From Halopseudomonas pelagia CL-AP6 (GTDB lineage: Bacteria; Pseudomonadota; Gammaproteobacteria; Pseudomonadales; Pseudomonadaceae), in assembly GCF_000410875.1 (NCBI RefSeq), contig NZ_AROI01000005.1:122162-186161 (forward strand): a stretch of 64,000 nucleotides of DNA, given 5' to 3'. Shown in pieces: positions 1 to 11,505 of this stretch. Numbering within the stretch: position 1 is the stretch's first letter; every line of letters begins with the position of its first letter. A program made the position numbers and the translations under genes. The notes beneath the pieces were generated by a model. It worked only from the letters and a program-made list of their open reading frames with translations, did not search any database and had not been told where the DNA came from.

Positions 1-1
1 G

Positions 2-865
2 GATGAAGAGCAATTGCAGCAGATACATCGCCGCAGCAGCGGTTGGCCTGGGCGCATCAATACGGTTGCCAGACAGGTGATGGAAGAAGCAATGGAGGTG
101 CCATCTGCGCGCCCTGCCCGACGCTCGGCTGGCGTGCTGCCAGTACGTTCTATCGTCGCGGTGTTGCTGGTTGCCGCAGGTATCAGCGTGGCTTGGTGGA
201 TGGGTGGCGACAAGGCTGACCAGCAGCCTTCGCGCACCGTGTTGCAATTGCCGGAGCCGGTCAATACGGTTCATACGGAGCAGGACCGCCAACTGGCCGA
301 GCTGACCGAGTTGAATGCGGTAACCTTGGAGCCTGATGTCGTCTCCCCTGAGCCTGCCACTGCGGTGGTGACCGAGGCTGCTACCCAAGCCACGCCCCCG
401 GCTGCAGACGACCAGGTGTCTGTGGCCCCAGTGCCGGCTGAAGTAGTAGATCTGCAAACGGAAACAGCTGCCCCAGCGCCGGCTCCCGTCGAGGAAGCGC
501 CTGCATTAGTCCCCGCGCCGCCTGCGCCTGCGCCAGCGGCAACGCCGGCCCCTGCAGCACCGACTGGGCAGACGATTCGTTCTACCGACTGGTACCGTCA
601 GGCGAGTTCCGACGCTTATGTTTTGCAGTTGCTCGGAACACGCAGTCGGGACGCAGCTTTGAGCTTCATTCAACAGCAGTCTGGACTGGAGAATCTGGGT
701 TACTTCGAGACCGAGCACGAAGGCCGGCCATGGTTTGTTGTGACCCAGGGGCTGTATGGATCCCGCCAGCAGGCGCAACAAGGGATCAGCAAGCTGCCAG
801 AGGTCTTGCGCAAGCAGAGCCCGTGGCCGCGCGGTATGGGCGCGATTCAGCAATCGCTACGCTGA
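2..865 (+). CDS. SPOR-domain membrane protein, C-terminal part (cut by window edge)
   Basis: The reading frame is open to the left edge, so only the C-terminal 287 residues are present. A single membrane segment (about residues 50-70, IVAVLLVAAGISVAWW) is followed by a long Pro/Ala/Val-rich linker and, in the last ~85 residues, a SPOR-like domain (DAYVLQLLGTRSRDAALSFI ... WFVVTQGLYGSRQQA). SPOR domains bind denuded septal peptidoglycan, which suggests a role in cell division like DamX. In pseudomonads the gene before gltB encodes an AAA ATPase fused to a SPOR domain; the ATPase half would lie outside this window. The TTG at 14 is not a credible start, because coding continues upstream of it. 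Confidence 0.8.
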   Translation, partial: DEEQLQQIHRRSSGWPGRINTVARQVMEEAMEVPSARPARRSAGVLPVRSIVAVLLVAAGISVAWWMGGDKADQQPSRTVLQLPEPVNTVHTEQDRQLAELTELNAVTLEPDVVSPEPATAVVTEAATQATPPAADDQVSVAPVPAEVVDLQTETAAPAPAPVEEAPALVPAPPAPAPAATPAPAAPTGQTIRSTDWYRQASSDAYVLQLLGTRSRDAALSFIQQQSGLENLGYFETEHEGRPWFVVTQGLYGSRQQAQQGISKLPEVLRKQSPWPRGMGAIQQSLR

Positions 866-979
866 GTGATCCGGTTCGCGCCGGCGCCGATAACGGGGCT
901 GGCGTGGATTCGCAGGGGAGGCCTGGCCGCCTTGTAGTTGAGGAAAATTTTCCTATTTACGACATTTGGATATGATTTT

Positions 980-1022
980 GCGGCACGATCGCCCACAAAA
1001 AAATTGTGGGCGATCGTGCCGC
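980..1022. promoter_or_regulatory. 19-bp perfect inverted repeat upstream of gltB
   Basis: GCGGCACGATCGCCCACAA (980-998) is repeated as its exact reverse complement at 1004-1022, separated by five A residues. The right arm contains the proposed -35 box of the gltB promoter. No T-run follows on the + strand, so a simple terminator for the upstream gene is unlikely. An operator, or a hairpin formed in read-through RNA, fits better. The binding protein is unknown. Confidence 0.75.
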
Positions 1023-1032
1023 TGTGTACAAT
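1004..1032 (+). promoter_or_regulatory. Probable sigma-70 promoter of gltBD
   Basis: TTGTGG (1004-1009) and TACAAT (1027-1032) are 17 bp apart, with a start expected near 1039. This leaves an 80-nt leader before the gltB ATG. The -35 box lies inside the right arm of the 19-bp inverted repeat, so a protein bound there would block polymerase. Confidence 0.55.
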
Positions 1033-1121
1033 TACTCCCCTTTTGTCCGGCGCCGAGCCAGATCCAGTCTCGTTTGAATCTTGTAAGCGCTTGAATCCTA
1101 TAGCATTTTGAGAGTGTGCCT

Positions 1122-4100
1122 ATGAAAGCAGGTTTATATCAGCCTGATCAGTTCAAGGATAACTGTGGCTTTGGCCTTATCGCCCACATGCAGGGTCAGC
1201 CTAGTCATCATCTATTACTGACGGCCATTGAAGCCCTGACATGCATGACACACCGTGGTGGCATCAACGCCGACGGCAAGACCGGCGACGGTTGTGGCCT
1301 GCTGATTCAGAAGCCTGATCGGTTTCTGCGTGCGGTTGCCAAAGAGTCGCTGGGCGCTGAGCTGCCCGAGCAATATGCCGTCGGTATGGTGTTTATGGGC
1401 GTCGAACAGGCTGCGTCTGCTGCTGCCCGTCAAGCCTTTGAAGCAGCGCTTGAGGATCAAGGACTTGCGCTGCTCGGCTGGCGCGAAGTGCCGGTCGACA
1501 GTAGCGTGCTTGGGCCGCTGGCGTTGAGCTGCATGCCGCGTATCGAACAGGTGTTTGTTTCTGGCGAAGGCCTGGACGAGCAGCAATTCGGTATCAAGCT
1601 ATTCTATGCCCGGCGCAAGGCCGAAATAGCCATGCAAGCGGATCAGGATTTCTACGTCTGCAGCCTGTCGCACAAGGTTATTTCTTATAAAGGTCTGATG
1701 ATGCCGGCCGATCTGGGTCAGTTCTTCCCGGATCTGAGTGACGAGCGCATGGAGACTGCCATCAGCGTTTTCCACCAGCGCTTTTCTACCAACACCCTGC
1801 CCAAATGGCCGCTGGCTCAACCTTTCAGGCTGATTGCCCACAATGGTGAAATCAACACCATTACCGCCAACCGCAATTGGGCCCAGGCGCGCCGCAATAA
1901 ATTTACCAATGAGTTGCTGCCGGACCTGGACAGCATCTCGCCGATCGTCAACGTTACCGGCTCCGATTCCTCCAGCATGGATAACATGCTTGAGCTTCTG
2001 ATTGCCGGTGGCATGGATTTGTTCCGTGCGATTCGCATGGTCGTGCCGCCCGCATGGCAGAACGTTGAAACGATGGATGCCGACCTCAAGGCCTTTTACG
2101 AATTCAACTCCATGCATATGGAAGCCTGGGACGGCCCGGCCGGCATCGTATTGACCGAAGGCCGTTACGCGGTCTGTCTGCTCGATCGAAATGGTCTGCG
2201 TCCGGCGCGCTATGTGGTGACCAAGAATGGCTACATAACCCTGGCCTCCGAGATTGGCGTGTGGGATTACCAGCCCGAAGACGTGATCAGCAAGGGCCGC
2301 GTGGGTCCGGGCCAGATCCTGGCGGTGGATACGCAAACCGGTGAAGTGCTGCATACCAGCGACGTGGAGGGGCGCCTGAAGTCGCGTCATCCTTACCGCA
2401 AGTGGCTGAAGGAAAACGCCCTGCGCATTCAGGCGACCCTGAACGATCGCGATCATGGTTCTGACTTCCTCAGCCCGGAACAGCTCAAGCAGTACATGAA
2501 GATGTTCCAGGTCACCTTCGAGGAGCGTGATCAGGTATTGCGCCCGCTGGCCGAAAATGGTCAGGAAGCGGTGGGCTCCATGGGTGATGATACGCCGATG
2601 GCGGTGCTCTCGACCCGCATTCGCTCGGTATATGACTATTTCCGTCAGCAGTTCGCCCAGGTCACCAATCCGGCCATCGATCCGCTGCGCGAAGCTATCG
2701 TGATGTCGCTGGAAACCTGTATCGGTGCTGAGCGTAATGTCTTTGAAGAGACGGCCGACCACGCCAACCGGGCGATTCTTAGCAGCCCGGTGATTTCGCC
2801 GGCGAAGTGGCGCACGCTGATGAACCTGGAGCGGCCTGGTTTCGCGCACCAGCGTATAGAGCTGAACGCTCCTGCTGATATGCCTCTGGGCGAGGCGGTC
2901 AAGGCGATTGCCGAGCAGGCTGAGGCAGCCGTGCGCGCAGGCAAGACGCTGCTGGTGCTGAGCGATCGCTTTATTTCCGAGGGCAAACTGCCCGTGCATG
3001 CGGCGCTCGCCGTGGGCGCAGTGCATCACCACCTTATTGCGGTGGGCCTGCGTTGCGATTGCAATATTCTGGTCGAGACGGCCACGGCGCGTGATCCACA
3101 CCACTATGCGGTGTTGATCGGTTTTGGCGCCACCGCCATCTATCCCTACCTGGCCTACGAAATCCTCGGTGATCTGATCCGTACCGGTGAGGTCATCGGC
3201 GATCTGTATGAAGTATTCAAAAGCTACCGTAAGGGCATCTCCAAGGGCCTGCTGAAAATCCTGTCGAAGATGGGTATTTCTACCGTGGTTTCCTACCGGG
3301 GTGCGCAGCTGTTTGAGGCGGTAGGTCTGGCCGACGAGGTCGTCGATATGTGCTTCAGAGGTGTGGCCAGCCGCATCCAGGGTGCGCGCTTCAGCGATCT
3401 GCAGGCTGAGCAGTCGCTGCTGGCCCGTGAAGCCTGGAACCCACGCAAGAATATCCAGCAGGGCGGCTTGCTCAAGTTCGTGTTTGGCGGTGAGTATCAT
3501 GCCTACAACCCGGACGTGGTACGCACGCTGCAGGATGCCGTGCAGGGCGACAGCTACGACAAGTATTTGGAATACGCGGCATTGGTGAATAATCGTCCGG
3601 TTGCCTCGCTGCGAGATTTGCTGAAGGTGCGTGACGATCAGAAGGCCATCGCGCTGGATGACGTCGAGCCGTTGGAATCGATCTTCAAACGCTTTGACTC
3701 TGCGGGCATTTCCCTGGGCGCACTGTCGCCGGAAGCGCATGAAGCGATTGCCGAGGCGATGAATCGCCTGGGCGCGCGCTCCAACTCCGGTGAGGGCGGT
3801 GAAGATCCGGCCCGCTATGGCACTGAACGGATGTCGAAGATCAAGCAGATTGCCTCTGGTCGTTTTGGTGTGACCCCGGAGTACCTGATCAACGCCGAAG
3901 TGCTGCAGATCAAGGTTGCCCAGGGCGCCAAACCCGGTGAAGGTGGGCAGTTGCCTGGTGGCAAGGTTAACGAGCTGATTGCCCGGCTGCGCTACGCGGT
4001 ACCTGGGGTGACGCTGATTTCGCCGCCGCCGCATCACGACATCTATTCAATCGAAGATCTGTCGCAGCTGATTTTCGACCTCAAACAGGTCAATCCGCGT

Positions 4101-5570
4101 GCGCTGGTGTCGGTCAAGCTGGTGGCCGAACCCGGTGTCGGCACTATCGCTGCGGGTGTAGCCAAGGCCTATGCCGATCTGATCACCATTTCCGGTTATG
4201 ACGGTGGTACCGGCGCGTCGCCGTTGACCTCAATCAAGTACGCAGGGTCACCTTGGGAGCTCGGCCTGTCCGAAGCCCATCAAACCCTGCGCGGCAACGA
4301 TTTGCGTGGCAAGGTCCGAGTGCAGACCGATGGCGGCTTGAAGACCGGGTTGGACGTGATCAAGGCAGCGATTCTTGGTGCGGAGAGCTTCGGTTTCGGT
4401 ACGGCGCCGATGATCGCCCTGGGTTGCAAGTACCTGCGTATCTGCCACCTGAACAACTGCGCCACCGGCGTTGCCACACAGAACAAGCACCTGCGTGACA
4501 ATCACTACATCGGTACCGTAGAAATGGTGATGAACTTCTTCACCTACGTGGCTACCGAAACCCGTGAGTTGATGGCGCAACTTGGCGTCAGCCGTTTGCA
4601 GGACCTGATCGGGCGTACTGATCTGCTGGAAATTCTGCCTGGCGTGACCAGCAAGCAGCAGAATCTGGATCTGGAGCCTCTGCTGTTCAGCAAGGACGTG
4701 GCCGCCGATAAGCCCCAATACTGCGAATCGCCGCGCAACGCTCCGTTCGACAAGGGGCTGACGGCCGAGAAGATGGTCGAACTGGCGCGTGCCGGCATTG
4801 ATGGTCTGAGCGGTGGCGAGTTTGAGATGCGCTTGACCAACTGTGATCGCTCAATTGGTGCTCGGGTGTCCGGCGAAATCGCTCGCGTGCACGGTAATCA
4901 GGGCATGGTTGGCGCGCCAATCACCTACCGCTTCAAGGGTACCGCCGGTCAGAGCTTCGGTGTCTGGAACGCTGGCGGTTTGAACATGTACCTGGAAGGG
5001 GATGCGAACGATTACGTCGGCAAAGGTATGACCGGCGGCAAGCTGGTCATCGTGCCGCCGCAGGGCAGTCCGTTCCGCTCGGAAGAAACCGCCATCATTG
5101 GCAACACCTGTCTGTATGGCGCCACTGGCGGCATGCTGTTGGCTGCCGGTACCGCTGGCGAGCGTTTCGCGGTGCGTAACTCCGGTGCCCATGCGGTGAT
5201 TGAAGGTGCTGGCGACCACTGCTGCGAGTACATGACCGGTGGTATGGTCTGCGTACTCGGGCCAACCGGTCATAACTTCGGTGCGGGCATGACCGGTGGT
5301 TTCGCCTTTGTACTGGATCAGGACAACAGTTTCTTCGACAAGCTCAACCATGAGCTGGTGGAGTTGCACCGGATCAGCAGTGAGTCGATGGAGGCCTATC
5401 GTAGCCACCTGACCATGGTGCTGACCGATTACGTTGCCGAGACTGGAAGCGCCTGGGGTGAAGAAGTGCTGGATAATCTGGATAACTACATCCGCCGCTT
5501 CTGGCTGGTCAAACCCAAGGCCGCAAGTCTGCGCGCCCTGTTGACCAGTACCCGCGCCAACCCGCAATAA
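1122..5570 (+). CDS. gltB: Glutamate synthase (NADPH) large subunit
   Basis: GltB makes two glutamates from glutamine and 2-oxoglutarate, with electrons supplied by GltD, and is central to ammonium assimilation. The 1482-aa product has the family's full length. The ATG at 1122 is preferred to the GTG at 1116, because it places the N-terminal nucleophile at Cys15 ([11 protein letters not shown]), exposed after removal of a short propeptide as in known GltB proteins. The class II amidotransferase domain is followed by the central domain, the FMN-binding synthase domain ([24 protein letters not shown]) and the 3Fe-4S cysteines C1102, C1108 and C1113 ([15 protein letters not shown]). The C-terminal beta-helix repeats (MTGG, GATGG) close the protein. 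gltD follows after a 102-bp gap that contains a hairpin. Confidence 0.97.
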   Translation: MKAGLYQPDQFKDNCGFGLIAHMQGQPSHHLLLTAIEALTCMTHRGGINADGKTGDGCGLLIQKPDRFLRAVAKESLGAELPEQYAVGMVFMGVEQAASAAARQAFEAALEDQGLALLGWREVPVDSSVLGPLALSCMPRIEQVFVSGEGLDEQQFGIKLFYARRKAEIAMQADQDFYVCSLSHKVISYKGLMMPADLGQFFPDLSDERMETAISVFHQRFSTNTLPKWPLAQPFRLIAHNGEINTITANRNWAQARRNKFTNELLPDLDSISPIVNVTGSDSSSMDNMLELLIAGGMDLFRAIRMVVPPAWQNVETMDADLKAFYEFNSMHMEAWDGPAGIVLTEGRYAVCLLDRNGLRPARYVVTKNGYITLASEIGVWDYQPEDVISKGRVGPGQILAVDTQTGEVLHTSDVEGRLKSRHPYRKWLKENALRIQATLNDRDHGSDFLSPEQLKQYMKMFQVTFEERDQVLRPLAENGQEAVGSMGDDTPMAVLSTRIRSVYDYFRQQFAQVTNPAIDPLREAIVMSLETCIGAERNVFEETADHANRAILSSPVISPAKWRTLMNLERPGFAHQRIELNAPADMPLGEAVKAIAEQAEAAVRAGKTLLVLSDRFISEGKLPVHAALAVGAVHHHLIAVGLRCDCNILVETATARDPHHYAVLIGFGATAIYPYLAYEILGDLIRTGEVIGDLYEVFKSYRKGISKGLLKILSKMGISTVVSYRGAQLFEAVGLADEVVDMCFRGVASRIQGARFSDLQAEQSLLAREAWNPRKNIQQGGLLKFVFGGEYHAYNPDVVRTLQDAVQGDSYDKYLEYAALVNNRPVASLRDLLKVRDDQKAIALDDVEPLESIFKRFDSAGISLGALSPEAHEAIAEAMNRLGARSNSGEGGEDPARYGTERMSKIKQIASGRFGVTPEYLINAEVLQIKVAQGAKPGEGGQLPGGKVNELIARLRYAVPGVTLISPPPHHDIYSIEDLSQLIFDLKQVNPRALVSVKLVAEPGVGTIAAGVAKAYADLITISGYDGGTGASPLTSIKYAGSPWELGLSEAHQTLRGNDLRGKVRVQTDGGLKTGLDVIKAAILGAESFGFGTAPMIALGCKYLRICHLNNCATGVATQNKHLRDNHYIGTVEMVMNFFTYVATETRELMAQLGVSRLQDLIGRTDLLEILPGVTSKQQNLDLEPLLFSKDVAADKPQYCESPRNAPFDKGLTAEKMVELARAGIDGLSGGEFEMRLTNCDRSIGARVSGEIARVHGNQGMVGAPITYRFKGTAGQSFGVWNAGGLNMYLEGDANDYVGKGMTGGKLVIVPPQGSPFRSEETAIIGNTCLYGATGGMLLAAGTAGERFAVRNSGAHAVIEGAGDHCCEYMTGGMVCVLGPTGHNFGAGMTGGFAFVLDQDNSFFDKLNHELVELHRISSESMEAYRSHLTMVLTDYVAETGSAWGEEVLDNLDNYIRRFWLVKPKAASLRALLTSTRANPQ

Positions 5571-7091
<1,521 letters not shown>

Positions 7092-7113
7092 ATAGCTTTA
7101 GTCTGTGAACAGA

Positions 7114-7135
7114 GGGCGCCTGCGGGCGCCCTTTT
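7114..7135 (+). terminator. Rho-independent terminator of gltBD
   Basis: GGGCGCC (7114-7120), a 4-nt loop and GGCGCCC (7125-7131) are followed by TTTT. It starts 22 nt after the gltD stop. Confidence 0.88.
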
Positions 7136-7258
7136 GCATTTCTGTTATCGATGGAGTGGAGTGGCTACAGGGCTCGGCCTGGTCGGGACAGGCTACAGCC
7201 CAAGCTCTGCAACCGCCGCTGGTTTCTTGGCCGCCTGAAGGAACACTTCTCTCTGGGC

Positions 7259-7287
7259 CTGATTATTGGCCGCTTTCCCGGTACAAT
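7259..7287 (+). promoter_or_regulatory. Possible hemE promoter
   Basis: TACAAT at 7282-7287 is a near-consensus -10 box. The hexamer 17 bp upstream (CTGATT, 7259-7264) is a poor -35. The predicted start lies about 25 nt before the hemE ATG. The rest of the 7136-7258 gap shows nothing recognisable. Confidence 0.35.
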
Positions 7288-7319
7288 GGCCGCTGATCCC
7301 GCAACTGGATACCTATTCC

Positions 7320-8402
7320 ATGCCCGAATTGAAGAATGACCGTTTCCTCCGTGCCTTGATGCGCCAACCCGTGGATGTCACGCCCGTATGGATGATGCGC
7401 CAGGCCGGGCGCTACCTGCCCGAGTACCGCGAGGCGCGCACTCGAGCCGGGGATTTCATGGGTTTGTGCACCAACCCGGAAATGGCCTGCGAGGTCACTC
7501 TGCAACCGCTGGAGCGGTATCCGCTGGATGCGGCGATTCTGTTTTCGGACATTTTGACCATCCCGGATGCAATGGGCCTGGGTCTGTATTTTGAAGCTGG
7601 CGAAGGCCCGCGTTTTCGCAAGCGTATCGATACCGCAGCTGATATCGAGGCACTGCAGGTGCCTGATCCCGAGCAGGACCTGGGTTACGTGATGAACGCC
7701 GTGCGGACCATCCGTAGTGAGCTGAATGGACGCGTACCGCTGATCGGTTTTTCCGGCAGCCCCTGGACGCTGGCGACTTATATGGTCGAAGGCAGCTCTT
7801 CCAAGGACTTCCGCAAAACCAAAGCCATGCTCTATGATCAGCCAGAAGCCATGCACATGCTGCTCGACAAGCTGGCCGATTCGGTTATCTCCTACCTGAA
7901 CGGCCAGATCCTTGCTGGCGCCCAGGCGGTGCAGATTTTTGACACCTGGGGCGGTAATCTGTCCTCTGACGCTTATCAGAAGTTTTCCCTGGCCTATATG
8001 CGCAAGATTGTAGCCGGGCTGATTCGCGAGCATGAGGGTCGTCGTGTACCGGTGATTCTGTTCACTAAGAACGGCGGGTTGTGGTTGGAAAGTATTGCCG
8101 AGGTTGGCGCTGATGCGCTGGGCCTGGATTGGACCATGGATATGGGTGTGGCGCGTTCGCGTGTAGGCTCAAAGGTTGCGTTGCAGGGCAATATGGATCC
8201 TACCGTGCTCTACGCCAAGCCTGCAGCTATTCGTGAGGAGGTGGCGCGCATCCTCAAGAGCTATGGCAAGGGTAATGGTCACGTGTTCAATCTGGGTCAT
8301 GGTATTACCCCAGAGGTTGATCCGGCCCATGCCGGAGCCTTTATCGAGGCGGTGCACGAATTGTCTGCTATCTATCACGACCCCTCTGCTATCGTGGTTT
8401 GA
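7320..8402 (+). CDS. hemE: Uroporphyrinogen decarboxylase
   Basis: HemE removes the four acetate carboxyls of uroporphyrinogen III to give coproporphyrinogen III in cytoplasmic haem synthesis. The 360-aa product carries the N-terminal signature [15 protein letters not shown] (residues 24-37), with the substrate-binding arginines of RQAGR. It also has the second family signature [16 protein letters not shown] and the late motif [12 protein letters not shown]. The ATG at 7320 gives [13 protein letters not shown], the pseudomonad N-terminus; the ATG at 7266 would add 18 residues that have no place in the family. It sits downstream of gltD, as in Pseudomonas, but has its own transcription unit after the gltBD terminator. 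Confidence 0.96.
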   Translation: MPELKNDRFLRALMRQPVDVTPVWMMRQAGRYLPEYREARTRAGDFMGLCTNPEMACEVTLQPLERYPLDAAILFSDILTIPDAMGLGLYFEAGEGPRFRKRIDTAADIEALQVPDPEQDLGYVMNAVRTIRSELNGRVPLIGFSGSPWTLATYMVEGSSSKDFRKTKAMLYDQPEAMHMLLDKLADSVISYLNGQILAGAQAVQIFDTWGGNLSSDAYQKFSLAYMRKIVAGLIREHEGRRVPVILFTKNGGLWLESIAEVGADALGLDWTMDMGVARSRVGSKVALQGNMDPTVLYAKPAAIREEVARILKSYGKGNGHVFNLGHGITPEVDPAHAGAFIEAVHELSAIYHDPSAIVV

Positions 8403-8432
8403 GGGCAGTCACGCATTGACAAGGAGATGAGC

Positions 8433-9203
8433 ATGCGGCGGGTGATATTCAACCAGAAAGGGGGGGTGGGCAAGTCCAGCATTGCCTGCAATCTTGCGGC
8501 CGTCAGCGCCGCTGCAGGTTATAAGACGCTGGTAGTGGATCTGGATCCGCAGGCCAATTCCAGCCATTACCTGCTCGGTGAGGGGTTGGCGAATGTAGAC
8601 CTGACTATCGCCGACTTTTTCGCCCAGACGCTGTCGAGCAGCCTGTTCAACAAAAAGGCCGAACAGTTTGTCACCGAGACGCCCTTTGAAAACCTCTGGC
8701 TGATGCCCGCTGGCCCTGAACTCGCCGACCTGCAGCATAAGCTGGAGTCACGCTACAAGATTCAGAAATTACGTAAATTGTTGAATGATCTCAAAGACAA
8801 CTACGAGCGGATCTATATTGATACCGCGCCAAGTTTCAATTTTTACACCATGTCGGCCTTGATTGCCGGCGACCGTTGCCTGATTCCCTTTGACTGCGAC
8901 AGCTTCTCCCGCCAGGCACTCTATGGTTTGCTCGGCGAGCTGGAGGATATTCGTGAGGAGCATAACGAGGAGCTGCAGGTTGAGGGGATAGTCGTCAACC
9001 AGTTCCAGGCGCGTGCCAGCTTGCCGCAGCAGATACTCGATGAGTTGATTGCCGAGGGGTTGCCGGTACTGCCGGTGTACCTGCAAAGCTCGGTGCGCAT
9101 GCGCGAGTCACATCAAGTCAACACGCCATTGATCTTCCTCGACGGCAGGCACAAGCTGACCCAGCAGTTCATTGCCCTGCATGACCATATCGAAAGCAAA
9201 TAA
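8433..9203 (+). CDS. ParA/MinD-family ATPase
   Basis: This 256-aa cytoplasmic ATPase has the deviant Walker A motif KGGVGKSS (residues 9-16), a switch I-like DLDPQANSS and a Walker B-like [10 protein letters not shown]. ParA-like proteins position DNA or protein cargo by ATP-dependent binding and release. No parB or parS is next to it, and it is not the chromosomal parA beside gidAB, so its cargo is unknown. Pseudomonads carry a homologue at this place, between hemE and a universal stress gene. The ATG at 8433 is chosen over that at 8427 because AAGGAG (8421-8426) then has a normal 6-nt spacing. Confidence 0.85.
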   Translation: MRRVIFNQKGGVGKSSIACNLAAVSAAAGYKTLVVDLDPQANSSHYLLGEGLANVDLTIADFFAQTLSSSLFNKKAEQFVTETPFENLWLMPAGPELADLQHKLESRYKIQKLRKLLNDLKDNYERIYIDTAPSFNFYTMSALIAGDRCLIPFDCDSFSRQALYGLLGELEDIREEHNEELQVEGIVVNQFQARASLPQQILDELIAEGLPVLPVYLQSSVRMRESHQVNTPLIFLDGRHKLTQQFIALHDHIESK

Positions 9204-9209
9204 GTCAGC

Positions 9210-10043
9210 CTAGCGCGCGATCAGAACATCGCAGGGCGGGTCGCGCAACCAGGCCTGGGCCAGACTGCCCAACAGCGCCTCGCTTATGCCACTGCGGCTG
9301 TGGCTGCCCAGCGCGACAAAGCCGGGGGCAAGCCGAGTGATGGCCTGCTCGAGCTGCTCCCGTACCTCGCCAGTGGCTACCAGTAAGTCGATCTGGGGTG
9401 CGGTTGTACCGATCAGCTCCAGGGTTTCCAGTTCGTCCTTGAGCAGATACTCCAGCATTTCCCGCTGCTCGTCGATATACGCCTGCTGAGCGGCGTGCCC
9501 AGCCATACGCTTGCCAAGCGGTGGGTTGCACAGGTGTAGCGCGGTCAGTTTGCCGCCAGCAACAAGGCGTGCTGCGCAGCGCAGCGCCTCACTGGCGCAG
9601 GTGGAAAAGTCCAGGGCCAGTAGGGCGCTGTCATACTTGCGGCCGTCCGTTGCCACCATTAGCACTGGCGCTGAAGATAGCCGACTGACCCGTTCGAGTG
9701 TGGTACCGACAAACAGCTCAGGGCTGCGCTGATGATGCTTGCCCATCACCAGTAGCTGGGCATTTTCCTCGCTGACCTTGCGCAGAATGCTTTCTGCCAC
9801 CCGCCCGGGTTCAACAATCAGCGCTGCCCCTGAGCCGGTGCCTTGCGGGCAGCGCCCGAGCTGATCCTGCATCAGTTGCTTTGCTTCTTCGCACACGGCA
9901 TCTCTGGCCAGCAACGGTAACTGATCATCGACCGTATGCATCACGATAAGCGGTGCGTCCAGACCACGGGCGAGCGCACAGGCACGGCTGACAGCCAGAT
10001 CAGACTCTGGACTCAGGTCGGTGGCAACAATGATTGGTGACAC
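9210..10043 (-). CDS. Tandem-domain universal stress protein
   Basis: The 277-aa protein has two UspA domains. The first runs from MSPIIVATDLSPESD to about residue 140 (VMGKHHQRSPELFVGTTLERV). The second ends with the nucleotide-binding pattern G-x2-G-x9-G-S (GSHSRSGISEALLGS). Family members bind ATP and help survival under starvation or low oxygen; the exact role is not known here. It starts with GTG at 10043, with GAGGAG about 8 nt upstream. It converges on the ParA-like gene with only 6 bp between the stops and diverges from metY. Confidence 0.9.
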   Translation of the reverse strand: MSPIIVATDLSPESDLAVSRACALARGLDAPLIVMHTVDDQLPLLARDAVCEEAKQLMQDQLGRCPQGTGSGAALIVEPGRVAESILRKVSEENAQLLVMGKHHQRSPELFVGTTLERVSRLSSAPVLMVATDGRKYDSALLALDFSTCASEALRCAARLVAGGKLTALHLCNPPLGKRMAGHAAQQAYIDEQREMLEYLLKDELETLELIGTTAPQIDLLVATGEVREQLEQAITRLAPGFVALGSHSRSGISEALLGSLAQAWLRDPPCDVLIAR

Positions 10044-10210
10044 GGCAATAACTCCTCGAAGCGGATTTTGACAGCAGTATGCCCGCGCTAACGAGCGAGG
10101 GATTTGACCCAGAGCAAGGTCGGTTAACCTGGTATATCACGGGGATTGACCTGTCGAGGCCAGCATGGGCATGCTTGGTGTTACACCCCAAGAATAGACA
10201 AGGTATGAAC

Positions 10211-11488
10211 ATGAAGCTCGAAACCCTTGCGATACACGCCGGATATTCCCCGGACCCCACTACCAAAGCAGTGGCGGTGCCCATCTACCAGACTACCTCG
10301 TACGCCTTTGACAGTACCCAGCATGGCGCGGATCTGTTTGACCTCAAGGTACCGGGCAACATCTACACGCGGATCATGAACCCGACCAATGACGTGCTCG
10401 AAAAGCGGGTGGCGGCCCTTGAAGGTGGGGTGGGTGGCTTGGCGGTGGCCTCCGGCATGGCGGCGATCACTTATGCGATTCAGACCCTAGCGGAGGTCGG
10501 CGACAATATCGTCTCGGTGGCCAAGTTGTACGGTGGCACCTACAATCTTTTTGCCCATACGCTGCCGCGCCAGGGTATCGAGGTGCGTTTTGCCGCACAT
10601 GACGATATAGCTGCGCTGGAGGGCTTGATTGATGCGCGCACCAAGGCGGTGTTCTGTGAGTCGATCGGCAATCCAGCAGGTAATATCATTGATATCACTG
10701 CGCTGGCCGCCGCCGCACACCGGCATGGCGTGCCGCTGATCGTCGACAACACGGTGGCCACACCGGCCCTGTGTCGGCCGATTGAGCATGGGGCAGACAT
10801 AATCGTGCATTCCCTGACCAAATACATTGGTGGCCATGGCACTACAGTGGGCGGTATGGTGATTGATAGCGGTCACTTCCCCTGGGCCGACAACGCTGAG
10901 CGCTTCCCGTTATTGAATAGCCCGGATCCGTCCTACCACGGCGTGGTCTACACCGAAGCCTTTGGTCCGGCAGCCTTTATCGGTCGTTGCCGTGTGGTGC
11001 CGTTACGCAATATGGGCGCAGCATTGTCACCGATGAATGCTTTTCAGATTCTCATGGGGCTGGAGACGCTGTCTTTGCGCATGGAACGTCATTGTGAAAA
11101 TGCCCTCAAGGTCGCGCATTACCTGCAGCAGCACCCGCAGGTCAGTTGGGTACAGTTCGCCGGCTTGCCGGACCATCCCGAGCACGCGCTAGCGCAGCGT
11201 TATATGGGCGGCATACCCGCCTCGATTCTGTCCTTCGGTATCAAGGGTGGCCAGGAGGCGGGTGCGCGTTTTATTGATGCACTGCAGCTGATTGTGCGTC
11301 TGGTGAATATTGGCGACGCCAAATCACTGGCCTGTCACCCGGCCACTACCACACATCGCCAATTGAACGACGAAGAACTGGCCAAAGCCGGGGTGCCGCG
11401 AGATATGGTGCGCTTGTCGATCGGTATTGAACATATCGACGACATCCTCGAGGACCTGACTCAAGCGCTTGCTGCAGCCAGCGCTTGA
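10211..11488 (+). CDS. metY: O-acetylhomoserine sulfhydrylase (homocysteine synthase)
   Basis: This PLP enzyme of the Cys/Met-metabolism family (425 aa) makes homocysteine from O-acyl-homoserine and sulfide. The PLP lysine is K204 in HSLTKYIGGHG. Other family blocks are QTTSYAFDSTQHGADLFDL, MNPTNDVLEKRVAALEGG and CHPATTTHRQL. The start at 10211 (MKLETLAIHAGYSPDP) matches the family N-terminus and has AAGG 7-8 nt upstream; the ATG at 10205 (MNMKLE) is also possible. The much longer upstream frame from 10079 is rejected because it runs through the promoter region. The length and the conserved LFDLKVPGNIYTR block favour MetY over MetB or MetZ. Confidence 0.93.
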   Translation: MKLETLAIHAGYSPDPTTKAVAVPIYQTTSYAFDSTQHGADLFDLKVPGNIYTRIMNPTNDVLEKRVAALEGGVGGLAVASGMAAITYAIQTLAEVGDNIVSVAKLYGGTYNLFAHTLPRQGIEVRFAAHDDIAALEGLIDARTKAVFCESIGNPAGNIIDITALAAAAHRHGVPLIVDNTVATPALCRPIEHGADIIVHSLTKYIGGHGTTVGGMVIDSGHFPWADNAERFPLLNSPDPSYHGVVYTEAFGPAAFIGRCRVVPLRNMGAALSPMNAFQILMGLETLSLRMERHCENALKVAHYLQQHPQVSWVQFAGLPDHPEHALAQRYMGGIPASILSFGIKGGQEAGARFIDALQLIVRLVNIGDAKSLACHPATTTHRQLNDEELAKAGVPRDMVRLSIGIEHIDDILEDLTQALAAASA

Positions 11489-11505
11489 GTCCGCGGCAAG
11501 CCGCC

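Noticed and set aside
1599..4037. 812-aa open frame on the minus strand
   Set aside because: It lies fully antisense to gltB and has no family features; it is a by-product of codon bias in the real gene.
10044..10210. Possible riboswitch before metY
   Set aside because: Methionine genes often have one, but no SAM or SAH riboswitch core or terminator/antiterminator pair could be recognised in the 167 bp.
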